Part shown: one piece after another, positions 1 through 7,772 of the stretch
How positions within the stretch are numbered: position 1 is the first letter of the stretch
How the letters are laid out: each line of letters starts with the position of its first letter
Assembly: GCA_017621035.1 (NCBI GenBank)
Contig: JAGATY010000086.1
Location: forward strand, 1-64,000
Length of the DNA: 64,000 bases
Source of the DNA: Bacteroides sp.
GTDB lineage: Bacteria > Bacteroidota > Bacteroidia > Bacteroidales > Bacteroidaceae
Direction: 5' to 3'
The notes under the pieces: generated by a model
The model's input: only the letters and a program-made list of their open reading frames with translations
What the model was told of the DNA's origin: nothing
Databases searched by the model: none
Position numbers and translations under genes: made by a program

Positions 1-38
1 GCAAGAGTCTACTCGGTGCAAAAATCTCATTTCTTCCA

Positions 39-140
39 CACTTGTGTGGAGCAAACGGGACACAAGTGCGGAGCACGCTGGACACTTGTGTGGAGCACGC
101 TCCGGTCAAGTGTGGAACAAACGCCTTGCAAGTGGTGAAG
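39..140. repeat. 22-nt tandem repeat array, copy 1 of the CACTTGTG word
   Basis: Contiguous 22-nt units start at 39, 61, 83 and 105, with a decayed fifth from 127. Each begins with an 8-mer that is either CACTTGTG (39, 83) or its reverse complement CACAAGTG (61; GTCAAGTG at 105), followed by GGAGC-type sequence such as GGAGCACGCTCC, itself nearly self-complementary. No spacers separate the units and no gene covers them. The same word and entry sequence (TTTCTTCC before the first full CACTTGTG unit) recur at 20763-20872. The remainder of the gene-free left end (1-38 and 141-262) shows nothing else I recognise. Function unknown. Confidence 0.85.
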
Positions 141-262
141 AGAGGGGGTATAGTAAATGTTGTGATTTATTACATTCAAGGTATGACAGTGACTTGATTG
201 TCGGGGTGAAGCAGGAGTGATTGAAGCCGGGGGGATGTCGATTCCACAGAAAGTGAGAGACC

Positions 263-892
263 TCACTCTGCAGCCTGCCAAGTAAGTACAAAATCGGGGT
301 GGAGCAGGTAATGGATTCGGAACGTCTGTTTCTTCTCGGTGCGAAACTCCTGAGCCGGGAACTCTCCTTCAGAAGAGAGTGTAAAGGGAGGGATAAACAG
401 GTGTTGCCGGAAGTCTACCTCCGAGCAATCCAAACATTTGAACATGACCTCTTTAGCCGACCAGCGAAGCAGCAGATCCCAAGTGTCGGTTCCCTGATAG
501 AGAGAAAGTGACTCATCCTCGCGCACATACTTATGAGCCACTTTATGTACCCGCTCGCCATACTGCTCAATGTCGATACCCACCTCTGTTTTCCCAAAAA
601 TAACAGCCACATAGCCTTTGGTGTGGGAGATGCTTATTTGGAAAGAGTTGTCGGACAGGTAAGGCTTGCCGGAAGGATGGTAGGCAATCTGTTTCTGCTC
701 ACCCAACAGCTGCTTCAGAAGCAAACGTACCGACAGCCACTCTTCCCTGCGGTGGCGGGAGGAGAAGCGTTGTTCGGCTTCTTGCGGAAGGGAAGTCTCA
801 CGCAGGGCATGGCAAAGGTCGTCGTATGACTCATCCATTCGCCATACTCCCCATTGGTACGACTCGCCTTTATGTTGCATCAGCAGTGCCAC
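263..892 (-). CDS. 4'-phosphopantetheinyl transferase superfamily protein
   Basis: Predicted to move the phosphopantetheine arm of coenzyme A onto a conserved serine of carrier proteins in the cytoplasm. The 209-residue protein has the Sfp-type core: ISHT at about 88-91, GIDIE at 105-109 and WSAKE at 144-148, giving the expected acidic Mg-binding residues D107, E109 and E148. The length suits the Sfp/Gsp-like class. The first codon is GTG (892); an ATG four codons in (880) is an alternative start. It is the last gene of the leftward mutY-ssb-gldE-PPTase series, 38 bp after gldE. The carrier-protein partner is not in the window. Family call is firm, specificity unknown. Confidence 0.88.
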   Translation of the reverse strand: MALLMQHKGESYQWGVWRMDESYDDLCHALRETSLPQEAEQRFSSRHRREEWLSVRLLLKQLLGEQKQIAYHPSGKPYLSDNSFQISISHTKGYVAVIFGKTEVGIDIEQYGERVHKVAHKYVREDESLSLYQGTDTWDLLLRWSAKEVMFKCLDCSEVDFRQHLFIPPFTLSSEGEFPAQEFRTEKKQTFRIHYLLHPDFVLTWQAAE

Positions 893-930
893 GCTATTAG
901 AAGGATTATCCGGTTGAGTAGAGTCCGGGG

Positions 931-2280
931 TTATTTATCTGTATTGCCGGAGGTTGTCGGTTGGTTGATGGTAAACTTCACCTTCAGGATGCGTCGGTTA
1001 TCCATCTCCAACACCTCAAACTCATAGCAGTCGAACATGACTTTCTCATGAAGGGTCGGGAATTCCCCTTTCAGTTCCAGCAACAAACCAGCCAATGTAT
1101 CGGCATCGCCGGCCTTCTCGTCAAAAGTCTCTTCAGGTACTTTCGTCACCTTGTAGAAGTCGGTCAGCAGTGTCTTGGCCTCGAAGACCCAGGTGTGGTC
1201 ATTGAGTATGGCATAGGTGCGCTCTTCGTCATCATACTCATCGCGAATCTCACCCACAATCTCTTCAATGATGTCCTCCATGGTGACAATACCTGATGTG
1301 CCCCCGAACTCGTCCACGACAATGGCAATGTGAATTTTATTGGCCTGGAAGTCGCGCAAGAGGTCATCAATCATCTTGGTTTCGGGCACAAAGTAAGCCG
1401 GACGAATCAGCGACTGCCAGCGGAAGTTGTCGCCTTTGTTCAAGTGGGGAAGCAAGTCCTTGATATAGAGTATTCCCTTGATGTTATCGCGTGTACCGGA
1501 ATAGATGGGGATGCGTGAATAGGCATTCTCAATGATACATTTCAGCACCTCGCTAAAGGGAGCACGAATGTCCAAATCGACCACATCCAAGCGGGAAGTC
1601 ATGACCTCTTTGGCAGTTTCGCCTCCAAAGCGGATGATGCCTTCCAGAATATTGTTCTCCTCCTTCAGTTCCGTCTTGTCTGTCAGTTCTAACGCATGAG
1701 AAAGCTCATCTACAGAGATGTTGCGGTTTTTGCGAACCATGTGTTTGTTGATGAAAGAGGTGGAGTGCACCAGCATAGATGCCAAAGGATAGAAAAACGA
1801 GCGGAACATCTGTATACCGGGGGCTGCAAAGCGACAGAAGGCCAGGGTCTTCTGAGCCGAATAGATTTTAGGCATAATCTCACCAAAAAGCAGCAACAAG
1901 AAGGTGAGAATTACCGTAAGAACCAGAAACTCTGCAATAGGAGAGTGGAACTGAAACACCTGCATAAAGAACACGTTGCAAAGCATAATGATGGTTACGT
2001 TTACAAAGTTGTTCGTAATAAGGATGGTGGCAAGCAGTCTTTCTGTGTCTGCCAAGAGATTAGCAATCTTCTCATCTACCGGATACTTTCGCTCTTCAAC
2101 AGCACTAAGGTCTGCAGGAGTGAGCGAGAAGAAAGCAATCTCGGAAGCGGAAGCAAAGCCGGAAACGAGCAGGAGCAAGCCTGCCAATACAATGGCGATG
2201 ATAGCCGAAACGGAAGGTGATTGTACGGTGATACCGTTAAATACGTCTGCCAACTGGCATAAAAAAGCGTCAGGGTCCAA
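931..2280 (-). CDS. gldE: GldE-like CNNM/CorC-HlyC family membrane protein
   Basis: A 449-residue inner-membrane protein with the DUF21 (CNNM) domain at about 20-200, containing hydrophobic segments and motifs SASEIAFFSL (44-53) and FGEIMPK (132-138). A CBS-domain pair lies at about 215-340 and a CorC/HlyC C-terminal domain at about 355-440. Family members are linked to divalent cation (Mg, Co) homeostasis. The Bacteroidota branch is named GldE because it is needed for gliding in flavobacteria. No other gld gene is nearby, so a motility role here is doubtful and a transport or regulatory role more likely. It lies 23 bp downstream of ssb and is probably cotranscribed with it. Confidence 0.85.
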   Translation of the reverse strand: MDPDAFLCQLADVFNGITVQSPSVSAIIAIVLAGLLLLVSGFASASEIAFFSLTPADLSAVEERKYPVDEKIANLLADTERLLATILITNNFVNVTIIMLCNVFFMQVFQFHSPIAEFLVLTVILTFLLLLFGEIMPKIYSAQKTLAFCRFAAPGIQMFRSFFYPLASMLVHSTSFINKHMVRKNRNISVDELSHALELTDKTELKEENNILEGIIRFGGETAKEVMTSRLDVVDLDIRAPFSEVLKCIIENAYSRIPIYSGTRDNIKGILYIKDLLPHLNKGDNFRWQSLIRPAYFVPETKMIDDLLRDFQANKIHIAIVVDEFGGTSGIVTMEDIIEEIVGEIRDEYDDEERTYAILNDHTWVFEAKTLLTDFYKVTKVPEETFDEKAGDADTLAGLLLELKGEFPTLHEKVMFDCYEFEVLEMDNRRILKVKFTINQPTTSGNTDK

Positions 2281-2303
2281 AGAGAATGGTTTTAGTTAAA
2301 CAA

Positions 2304-2732
2304 TTAGAACGGAAGATTTTCCGTTGAGTTATCTTGCACAGGAGGGGTTGTAGCTTGCACGGGCTGTGCTTGTGGGGCGGCAGGCATCATGCCGTTAGGC
2401 TTGGGAGTAAGCATTTCCATGTTGTCGACAAAGATTTCTGTTACATAGCGTTTTACACCGGCCTGGTCGTCGTAGGAACGAGTGCGGATTTTGCCCTCAA
2501 CATAAAGTTTGTCACCTTTATGTACAAACTTCTCCACAATCTCTCCCAAACGGTTTCTGAAGATGAGGTTATGCCACTCGGTACGGTCGGGAATCTGGGT
2601 TCCGTTCTGTAAAGTGTAGCCCTTTTCTGTAGTAGCCAAAGAGAGCTGGGCAACACAGTTACCGCCGTCGTAATAAGTTACTTTTGGATCTTGTCCAACA
2701 TTACCAATCAGTATTACTTTATTTATTGACAT
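2304..2732 (-). CDS. ssb: single-stranded DNA-binding protein
   Basis: This 142-residue protein coats single-stranded DNA during replication, repair and recombination. It starts with the typical MSINKVILIGNVGQDP segment, has an OB fold over about residues 1-108, then a Pro/Gln-rich linker (about 109-135). It ends in ENLPF, a variant of the acidic Phe-terminated tip through which SSB recruits partner proteins. It has its own promoter (2824-2831), overlapped by a perfect palindrome, and a leader of about 90 nt able to fold. It sits between mutY and gldE, both on the same strand. Confidence 0.95.
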   Translation of the reverse strand: MSINKVILIGNVGQDPKVTYYDGGNCVAQLSLATTEKGYTLQNGTQIPDRTEWHNLIFRNRLGEIVEKFVHKGDKLYVEGKIRTRSYDDQAGVKRYVTEIFVDNMEMLTPKPNGMMPAAPQAQPVQATTPPVQDNSTENLPF

Positions 2733-2761
2733 AATCTATCTAAGTATTTAAGTTTTGCAAG

Positions 2762-2805
2762 CTCAACTCTAGGAGATAACCCCGAACTTACTTGCGAAAG
2801 TTGAG
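2762..2805 (-). promoter_or_regulatory. foldable ssb leader
   Basis: In the predicted untranslated leader of ssb, CTCAACT and AGTTGAG (plus-strand 2762-2768 and 2799-2805) are perfect 7-bp complements enclosing 30 nt. This could fold in the mRNA 30 nt before the start codon. A regulatory role is inferred only. Confidence 0.4.
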
Positions 2806-2812
2806 TAATTAT

Positions 2813-2829
2813 CTTTTGTCCGACAAAAG
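2813..2829. promoter_or_regulatory. perfect palindrome over the ssb promoter
   Basis: CTTTTGTC-C-GACAAAAG is a perfect 8-bp inverted repeat around one central base. It overlaps the -7 element of ssb at 2824-2831, so a bound protein would block RNA polymerase. It has the form of a dimeric repressor site. The cognate regulator is not in the window and I do not recognise the word. Confidence 0.55.
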
Positions 2830-2831
2830 TA
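2824..2831 (-). promoter_or_regulatory. -7 element of the ssb promoter
   Basis: On the minus strand this reads TACTTTTG, an exact match to the Bacteroides consensus TAnnTTTG, about 92 nt before the ssb start codon. It shows that ssb can be transcribed independently of mutY. Confidence 0.7.
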
Positions 2832-2869
2832 GAGAGAATATTAACACCGTGCAAGTATAGAGGAAACTT

Positions 2870-3916
2870 TTATAGATATTTCTCCAAGAAAGCATGCAAC
2901 AAGCGAGAAACGGCATAATCTTCTATATCGTCCACTGCCACACGCAGATACCCCTCCAGCGACATGGTGTCGTCGGGCACAATCATTTCATAAAAGTTGG
3001 TGTAGATAATCCGGTGAGAGAGTACGTGCTTTACATTTTTCTGCAGCAGACGAATGGAGAGCGGTTCTCCTGCTTTTGCCAGAAAGGCCTGAAACAGGGG
3101 AGAAGAGAGGAACTCGTCTTCACTCTCCATCGGTTGTTCAGTTTCAATCAGCGGGAGCTCAAAAAGATTCTTCCAGATGTCCTCTTCGGTGCGCTTTCTA
3201 ATAAAGGTATATGCGCCCGCGCGTACATAAATATAATGGAAGTAGCGGTTGGTGGTCTGTATCTTATGTTGCTTGACGGGCAGATGCATGACTTTACCCT
3301 GCTTACGAGCCTCGCAACTCTCTGCCAACGGGCAGAACATGCAGTTGGGAGCTTGGGGCGTGCACTGTATGGCTCCGAAATCCATGATGGCCTGGTTGTA
3401 ATCTGCCGATTGTTTCTTCTCCAGCATCTCTTCCGCCAATGCAGCAAAGAGTTTCTTTCCGGCCGTGGAGTCGATGGGCGTATCAATTCCCCAATAGCGG
3501 GCAAGCACCCGATAGACATTGCCGTCGACCACGGCATGAGGCATTCCGTAAGCCAGCGAGCAGATGGCAGCAGCCGTATAGTCACCCACGCCTTTCAGTG
3601 CACGTACACCTTCGTAAGTTTCAGGGAAGTGCCCATTCATACTTTTGGCCGCAGCATGCAGGTTACGGGCACGCGAGTAGTAGCCCAATCCTTGCCAATA
3701 CTTCATCACCTCGTCTTCGTCGGCTTCCGCCAGAGTCTGCACATCCGGAAAGCGTCGGACAAATCGCAAGTAATATTCATATCCCTGCGACACGCGGGTT
3801 TGTTGTAAGATGATTTCAGAAATCCAAATCAGATAAGGATTACTTGTGTTGCGCCACGGCAGTTCCCGTTTATGCTCCTTGTACCACTCTAATAATGTAG
3901 CTGTAAATAGATTCAT
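2870..3916 (-). CDS. mutY: A/G-specific adenine glycosylase MutY
   Basis: Removes adenine mispaired with 8-oxoguanine in base-excision repair. I start at the ATG at 3916 (348 aa), because residues from there align with the normal MutY N-terminus; the longer open frame to 4030 would run across the promoter. Visible features are WISEIILQQT with the catalytic Glu34, the helix-hairpin-helix LKGVGDYTA at 107-115, catalytic Asp131 in VVDGNV, and the iron-sulfur cysteines C185, C192, C195 and C201 with exact C-X6-C-X2-C-X5-C spacing. The C-terminal third is the NUDIX-like 8-oxoG recognition domain. The gene is divergent from HU. Its -7 element lies only four bases before the ATG, suggesting a leaderless mRNA. 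Confidence 0.95.
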   Translation of the reverse strand: MNLFTATLLEWYKEHKRELPWRNTSNPYLIWISEIILQQTRVSQGYEYYLRFVRRFPDVQTLAEADEDEVMKYWQGLGYYSRARNLHAAAKSMNGHFPETYEGVRALKGVGDYTAAAICSLAYGMPHAVVDGNVYRVLARYWGIDTPIDSTAGKKLFAALAEEMLEKKQSADYNQAIMDFGAIQCTPQAPNCMFCPLAESCEARKQGKVMHLPVKQHKIQTTNRYFHYIYVRAGAYTFIRKRTEEDIWKNLFELPLIETEQPMESEDEFLSSPLFQAFLAKAGEPLSIRLLQKNVKHVLSHRIIYTNFYEMIVPDDTMSLEGYLRVAVDDIEDYAVSRLLHAFLEKYL

Positions 3917-3920
3917 GCCG

Positions 3921-3928
3921 CAAAAATA
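3921..3928 (-). promoter_or_regulatory. -7 element of the mutY promoter, next to the start codon
   Basis: Minus-strand TATTTTTG matches TAnnTTTG exactly and is followed by only CGGC before the ATG. Transcription would begin at or within a few bases of the start codon, giving a leaderless or near-leaderless mRNA. The -33 element is not clear. Confidence 0.6.
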
Positions 3929-4014
3929 ACTCATTTCCGGACTAAAAAAGTTGTTTGCAACCAGTTTTTCAAAAAAATGTCTGAGATATATTTCACGGAG
4001 AAATGAAAAAGCTA

Positions 4015-4022
4015 TATATTTG
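4015..4022 (+). promoter_or_regulatory. -7 element of the HU promoter
   Basis: TATATTTG matches TAnnTTTG, 52 nt before the HU start codon. It is divergent from the mutY promoter about 90 bp away. Confidence 0.65.
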
Positions 4023-4074
4023 CAGTCCAAAAAATTAAGGAAACTAGAGTAATAATATTTTTTTTAAAGGAAAA

Positions 4075-4350
4075 ATGACTAAAGCTGATATCGTAAACGA
4101 GATTGCAAAGAGCACCGGAATCGATAAGACAACCGTACTCACTACCGTTGAAGCATTCATGGAAGCAGTGAAAGTATCTTTAGCTAAAGATGAAAATGTT
4201 TATCTGCGCGGGTTTGGTAGTTTTGTAGTGAAGAAAAGAGCACAGAAGACTGCTCGTAACATTTCTAAGAACACTACAATCATTATTCCAGAGCACAACA
4301 TTCCGGCATTTAAGCCTGCTAAAACTTTCACCCTCTCAGTGAAGAAATAA
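4075..4350 (+). CDS. HU family DNA-binding protein
   Basis: A 91-residue histone-like protein expected to act as a dimer that bends DNA and compacts the nucleoid. It has the usual layout: a helical N-terminus beginning MTKADIVNEIAKSTGI, then the beta-arm region with GFGSF at about 46-50 and KPAKTF near the end. Length and sequence are those of a canonical HU, not the longer HU-HIG type found at 9039. The small basic protein follows 31 bp downstream and is probably on the same transcript, which would end at the hairpin at 4499. Confidence 0.93.
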   Translation: MTKADIVNEIAKSTGIDKTTVLTTVEAFMEAVKVSLAKDENVYLRGFGSFVVKKRAQKTARNISKNTTIIIPEHNIPAFKPAKTFTLSVKK

Positions 4351-4381
4351 CATTAGTATTAACCCATAAAATTTTGAAGCT

Positions 4382-4474
4382 ATGCCAAGCGGAAAGAAAA
4401 AGAAAAGACATAAAATGTCTACGCACAAGCGTAAAAAAAGACTAAGAAAGAACAGACATAAAAGCAAAAAGTAA
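4382..4474 (+). CDS. AURKAIP1/COX24-domain mini-protein, probably ribosome-associated
   Basis: Thirty residues, beginning MPSGKKKKRHKM and continuing THKRKKRLRKNRHK, with more than half Lys or Arg. The KM-x-x-HKRKKRLRKNR core resembles the C-terminal COX24/AURKAIP1 motif of mitochondrial ribosomal protein mS38 and the small actinobacterial ribosomal protein bS22. I therefore infer a structural role in the ribosome. The ATG follows the HU stop by 31 bp, and the reading frame is closed by TAA before a strong hairpin terminator. The position between HU and RNase E/G supports a real gene expressed with housekeeping functions. Ribosome binding itself is not shown by the sequence. Confidence 0.85.
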   Translation: MPSGKKKKRHKMSTHKRKKRLRKNRHKSKK

Positions 4475-4498
4475 TTTTTAGTCTGTGAAAGACAAAAT

Positions 4499-4543
4499 AA
4501 AGAACAAACTTGCGAAGCAAATGTCTTCGTAAGTTTGTTCTTT
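4499..4543 (+). terminator. intrinsic terminator after the AURKAIP1/COX24 gene
   Basis: Arms at 4499-4517 and 4525-4543 pair almost perfectly over 19 bp (AAAGAACAAACTTGCGAAG with its complement, one G-T pair) around a 7-nt loop and end in TTT. It should stop the HU transcript before rng. Confidence 0.8.
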
Positions 4544-4578
4544 GTTGTAAAGTAATAAACTAAAGCATTATTAAACAA

Positions 4579-6156
4579 GTGACAAGCGAACTCGTTGTTG
4601 ACGTACAGCCCCAAGAGGTCTCCATCGCCTTGTTGGAAGACAAGCAACTGGTAGAACTCCAGAAAGAAGGAAGAAGCCTCTCCTTCTCTGTGGGCAACAT
4701 GTATTTGGGACGCATCAAGAAACTGATGCCCGGCCTGAATGCCTGCTTCGTGGACGTGGGTTACGAGAAAGATGCTTTTCTTCATTACCAAGACCTGGGA
4801 CCGCAATTCCGTTCCCTTGAAAAGTACATAAAGCAAGTGCTGAGCGACAAAAAGAAGCTCGCCCCATTCAGTAAAGCAACCATGCTTCCCGACCTCGACA
4901 AGGAAGGCACCGTAGCCAACACACTTCAGGTCGGACAAGAAGTCGTGGTGCAGATTGTCAAGGAACCGATATCAACCAAAGGACCGCGACTCACTTCCGA
5001 GCTATCGTTTGCAGGAAGATACCTGGTGCTGATTCCTTTCAACGATAAGGTTTCCGTATCACAAAAAATTAAATCGAGCGAAGAACGCGCCCGCCTGAAA
5101 CAACTGCTGATGAGCATCAAACCGAAAAACTTCGGAGTGATTGTGCGCACCGTTGCAGAAGGCAAGCGAGTGGCCGAACTCGATGGAGAGCTAAAAGTAC
5201 TCCTGAAGCACTGGGAAGACGCCATCCAGAAGGTGCAGAAAGCCACCAAATTCCCCACACTGATTTACGAAGAGACAAGCCGCGCGGTAGGACTCTTGCG
5301 CGACCTGTTCAACCCCTCATTTGAAGCCATTCACGTGAACAATGAAGCAGTCTATCACGAGATTAAAGACTACGTAACCCTCATTGCTCCCGAACGGGCC
5401 GACATCGTAAAGCAATACAAAGGCGAACTCCCAATCTACGACAATTTTGCCATCACCAAGCAAATCAAATCCTCATTCGGCAGAACTATCTCCTACAAAA
5501 GCGGAGCATACCTGATTATCGAGCATACTGAGGCGCTTCACGTGGTAGACGTGAACAGCGGTAACCGCACCAAGAATGCCAGCGGACAGGAAGCCAACGC
5601 ACTGGAAGTAAACCTGGGAGCAGCCGATGAACTGGCCCGACAACTCAGACTGCGGGATATGGGAGGCATCATCGTCGTGGACTTCATTGACATGGGCGAG
5701 GCAGAAAACCGACAGAAGCTTTATGAACGCATGTGCCAAAACATGCAGAAAGACAGGGCTAGGCACAACATACTGCCACTCAGCAAATTCGGACTGATGC
5801 AGATTACACGCCAGCGTGTACGTCCCGCCATGGACGTCACCACCGAAGAAACCTGCCCCACATGTTTCGGAAAAGGGAAAATCAAAGCATCCATACTCTT
5901 CACCGACACGCTGGAGAGTAAAATCGACTACCTGGTCAACAAACTGAAGATAAAGAAATTCTCGCTACACATCCACCCGTACGTTGCCGCCTACGTAAAT
6001 CAGGGCTTGGTTTCGCTCAAGCGCAGATGGCAAATGAAGTACGGATTCGGCATCAAGGTTGTACCGAGCCAGAAACTCGCCTTCCTTCAATACGTCTTCT
6101 ACGACCCACACGGGGAGGAGATTGACATGAAAGAGGAAATCGAAATCAAAGGTTAA
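4579..6156 (+). CDS. rng: ribonuclease E/G family protein
   Basis: An endoribonuclease of the RNase E/G family, expected to cut single-stranded AU-rich RNA in rRNA maturation and mRNA decay. The 525-residue protein starts with GTG at 4579 (MTSELVVDVQP). It has the S1 RNA-binding segment at about 37-125, the DVNSG motif with catalytic Asp324, the VVDFIDM motif with Asp368, and a CPTC zinc link with Cys426 and Cys429. It lacks the long disordered C-terminal scaffold of E. coli RNase E, so it is RNase G-like in size. It is bounded by terminators on both sides, so it probably has its own promoter, although no exact TAnnTTTG stands out. Confidence 0.93.
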   Translation: MTSELVVDVQPQEVSIALLEDKQLVELQKEGRSLSFSVGNMYLGRIKKLMPGLNACFVDVGYEKDAFLHYQDLGPQFRSLEKYIKQVLSDKKKLAPFSKATMLPDLDKEGTVANTLQVGQEVVVQIVKEPISTKGPRLTSELSFAGRYLVLIPFNDKVSVSQKIKSSEERARLKQLLMSIKPKNFGVIVRTVAEGKRVAELDGELKVLLKHWEDAIQKVQKATKFPTLIYEETSRAVGLLRDLFNPSFEAIHVNNEAVYHEIKDYVTLIAPERADIVKQYKGELPIYDNFAITKQIKSSFGRTISYKSGAYLIIEHTEALHVVDVNSGNRTKNASGQEANALEVNLGAADELARQLRLRDMGGIIVVDFIDMGEAENRQKLYERMCQNMQKDRARHNILPLSKFGLMQITRQRVRPAMDVTTEETCPTCFGKGKIKASILFTDTLESKIDYLVNKLKIKKFSLHIHPYVAAYVNQGLVSLKRRWQMKYGFGIKVVPSQKLAFLQYVFYDPHGEEIDMKEEIEIKG

Positions 6157-6161
6157 AGCCA

Positions 6162-6205
6162 AAGGGCGAAGAAGGAAAAACACCTCTCTTCGCCCTTACT
6201 TTTTC
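6162..6205 (+). terminator. intrinsic terminator of rng
   Basis: AAGGGCGAAGA (6162-6172) pairs perfectly with TCTTCGCCCTT (6187-6197), followed by ACTTTTTCC. It begins six bases after the rng stop codon. Confidence 0.85.
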
Positions 6206-6278
6206 CAACCCGCCACAAAATATACCGCCCCACCATAAAAACTTTCTGATATTTTGATGCTTATTACAAAACATTCAC

Positions 6279-6286
6279 TACTTTTG
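6279..6286 (+). promoter_or_regulatory. promoter of the PEGA-domain gene
   Basis: TACTTTTG is an exact TAnnTTTG -7 element. A TTTG at 6253-6256 could be the -33 element, at a slightly long spacing of 22 nt. The start codon is 38 nt downstream. Confidence 0.7.
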
Positions 6287-6323
6287 CCCTTGTTTGATTT
6301 TAACTAGAAAGTAGGAATAACTT

Positions 6324-7739
6324 ATGAAAAAGAAAAGCATCATGATAGGAATGTTTTGCACACTACTCTCTGTGCCGATGTTTGCACAAGATGTAGTGAA
6401 CAGCCAAACAGCTCCTGTTGCAACCACCCCCACACAACGCACAGACAATACTGCCGAGGAGAATCAGATTGCCATCGTTGGATTCAAGAGACTGGAGAAT
6501 GACGTTACCGCCCGAGTGAGAGCACCCAAGCGTGACCAAAACGGTGAGCTTTGTGCCATCATCAAGGTAGTAACCAAAGACAAGAATCTTTTCTTCGAAC
6601 CTGATGCTTTGGGAATCACTGCCCGCGAAGATCAGCCGGGAGAAATCTGGCTCTACGTTCCCTACGGTGCCCGTCGCATCACCATCAAGCACGAACGATT
6701 CGGCATCATCCGCAACTACTTTTATGAAGAACCCATTGACAAGGCTGTGGTTTACGAGCTGCAACTCTATGTACCGGAAGTAAAGCAAGAACGCATCGTC
6801 ATCCGCGAAGAAATAAAGGTAACCGAGCAATCGCTCATGATGAACTACTCCCCCACCCACGCACAAATCTATATTGACGACAAGCTGCAAGAGACCAACC
6901 AAAACGGTGCTTTCACCCTGGTACTGCCGCTTGGCCAACATAGTTATCGCGTAGAGGCTCCCCACTACAAAACAGAGACCGGAAGCTTTGACATTGTGCC
7001 GGAACGCCTGACAGCCCTCAACGTTGCCATCCGCCCGCAGTACGGTTTCCTGAAAGTAACTTCCAACAAACACAAAACCAACATCTTCCTGAATGGTGAG
7101 AAGAAAGGCAGAGCACCCTATGCCTCCGACACTCTAAACATCGGAAAATACACCGTGCGTGCAGAGCGCGCCTTCTTCGCCCCGCAAGAAAAAGAGATAG
7201 AGATTCTTCCGCAAGAGAAGACTGATGTCGATTTCATCCTGCAACGCCAGATACCTAACATCTTCCTGCTGGCACAGATGGGTAACGCCATAGATAACAA
7301 CAACCAGACCTCCTTTGGCGTGATGGCCGGTGTCTGTCGTAAAGGCGGTGCCTATGTACAGTTCCGTACCAATGGTAATTTTGGGCTGAGCAATGAATTG
7401 ATTCAATCGAGATGGGGTATCTACAATGGAAACAGTAAGAAGTATCACATGGCAATAACAGTAGGTTGCATGGTGCGTCTGATGAAATATGCATACCTGT
7501 ATGCCGGTGGAGGATATTTAAAAAGAGGATTAGGCTGGGAACTGGCAGATGGCAGCGGATACCACGAAGTAATCAACAACTCCGCAGGTTTGATTGAAGG
7601 CGGTTTGATAGGTCGGTACAAATGTTTTGCCCTCTCACTAGGCTATACCACAAACCTGCATACCCCCGACCGTTCTTTACTTGGCAAAAAGAGATATAAA
7701 GAAATTACCTTCGGCCTGGGTTATGTATTCGGAAGATAA
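6324..7739 (+). CDS. exported PEGA-domain protein with a barrel-like C-terminus
   Basis: A 471-residue exported protein with a Sec signal peptide (cleavage near MFAQ, residue 22). After a Ser/Thr/Gln-rich start there is an N-terminal beta domain (about 45-150), then two PEGA-type repeats at about 170-300 (for example AQIYIDDK and TNIFLNGEKKGRAPY), a module common in surface and envelope proteins. The last 160 residues alternate Gly and aromatic residues and end YVFGR, suggesting an outer-membrane barrel or surface domain. It is followed 33 bp later by a lipoprotein gene that may be cotranscribed. PEGA call is fairly firm; role and substrate are unknown. Confidence 0.8.
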   Translation: MKKKSIMIGMFCTLLSVPMFAQDVVNSQTAPVATTPTQRTDNTAEENQIAIVGFKRLENDVTARVRAPKRDQNGELCAIIKVVTKDKNLFFEPDALGITAREDQPGEIWLYVPYGARRITIKHERFGIIRNYFYEEPIDKAVVYELQLYVPEVKQERIVIREEIKVTEQSLMMNYSPTHAQIYIDDKLQETNQNGAFTLVLPLGQHSYRVEAPHYKTETGSFDIVPERLTALNVAIRPQYGFLKVTSNKHKTNIFLNGEKKGRAPYASDTLNIGKYTVRAERAFFAPQEKEIEILPQEKTDVDFILQRQIPNIFLLAQMGNAIDNNNQTSFGVMAGVCRKGGAYVQFRTNGNFGLSNELIQSRWGIYNGNSKKYHMAITVGCMVRLMKYAYLYAGGGYLKRGLGWELADGSGYHEVINNSAGLIEGGLIGRYKCFALSLGYTTNLHTPDRSLLGKKRYKEITFGLGYVFGR

Positions 7740-7772
7740 ATCACACACGTAACACTCTTAAAGAAAAGAACA

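Noticed and set aside
27..281. 84-residue minus-strand frame at the left edge
   Set aside because: It is formed by the 22-nt repeat units; its repeated short peptides only mirror the DNA repeat.
4336..4938. 200-residue minus-strand frame
   Set aside because: It runs antisense through the mini-protein gene, a terminator and the start of rng, and shows no recognisable domain.
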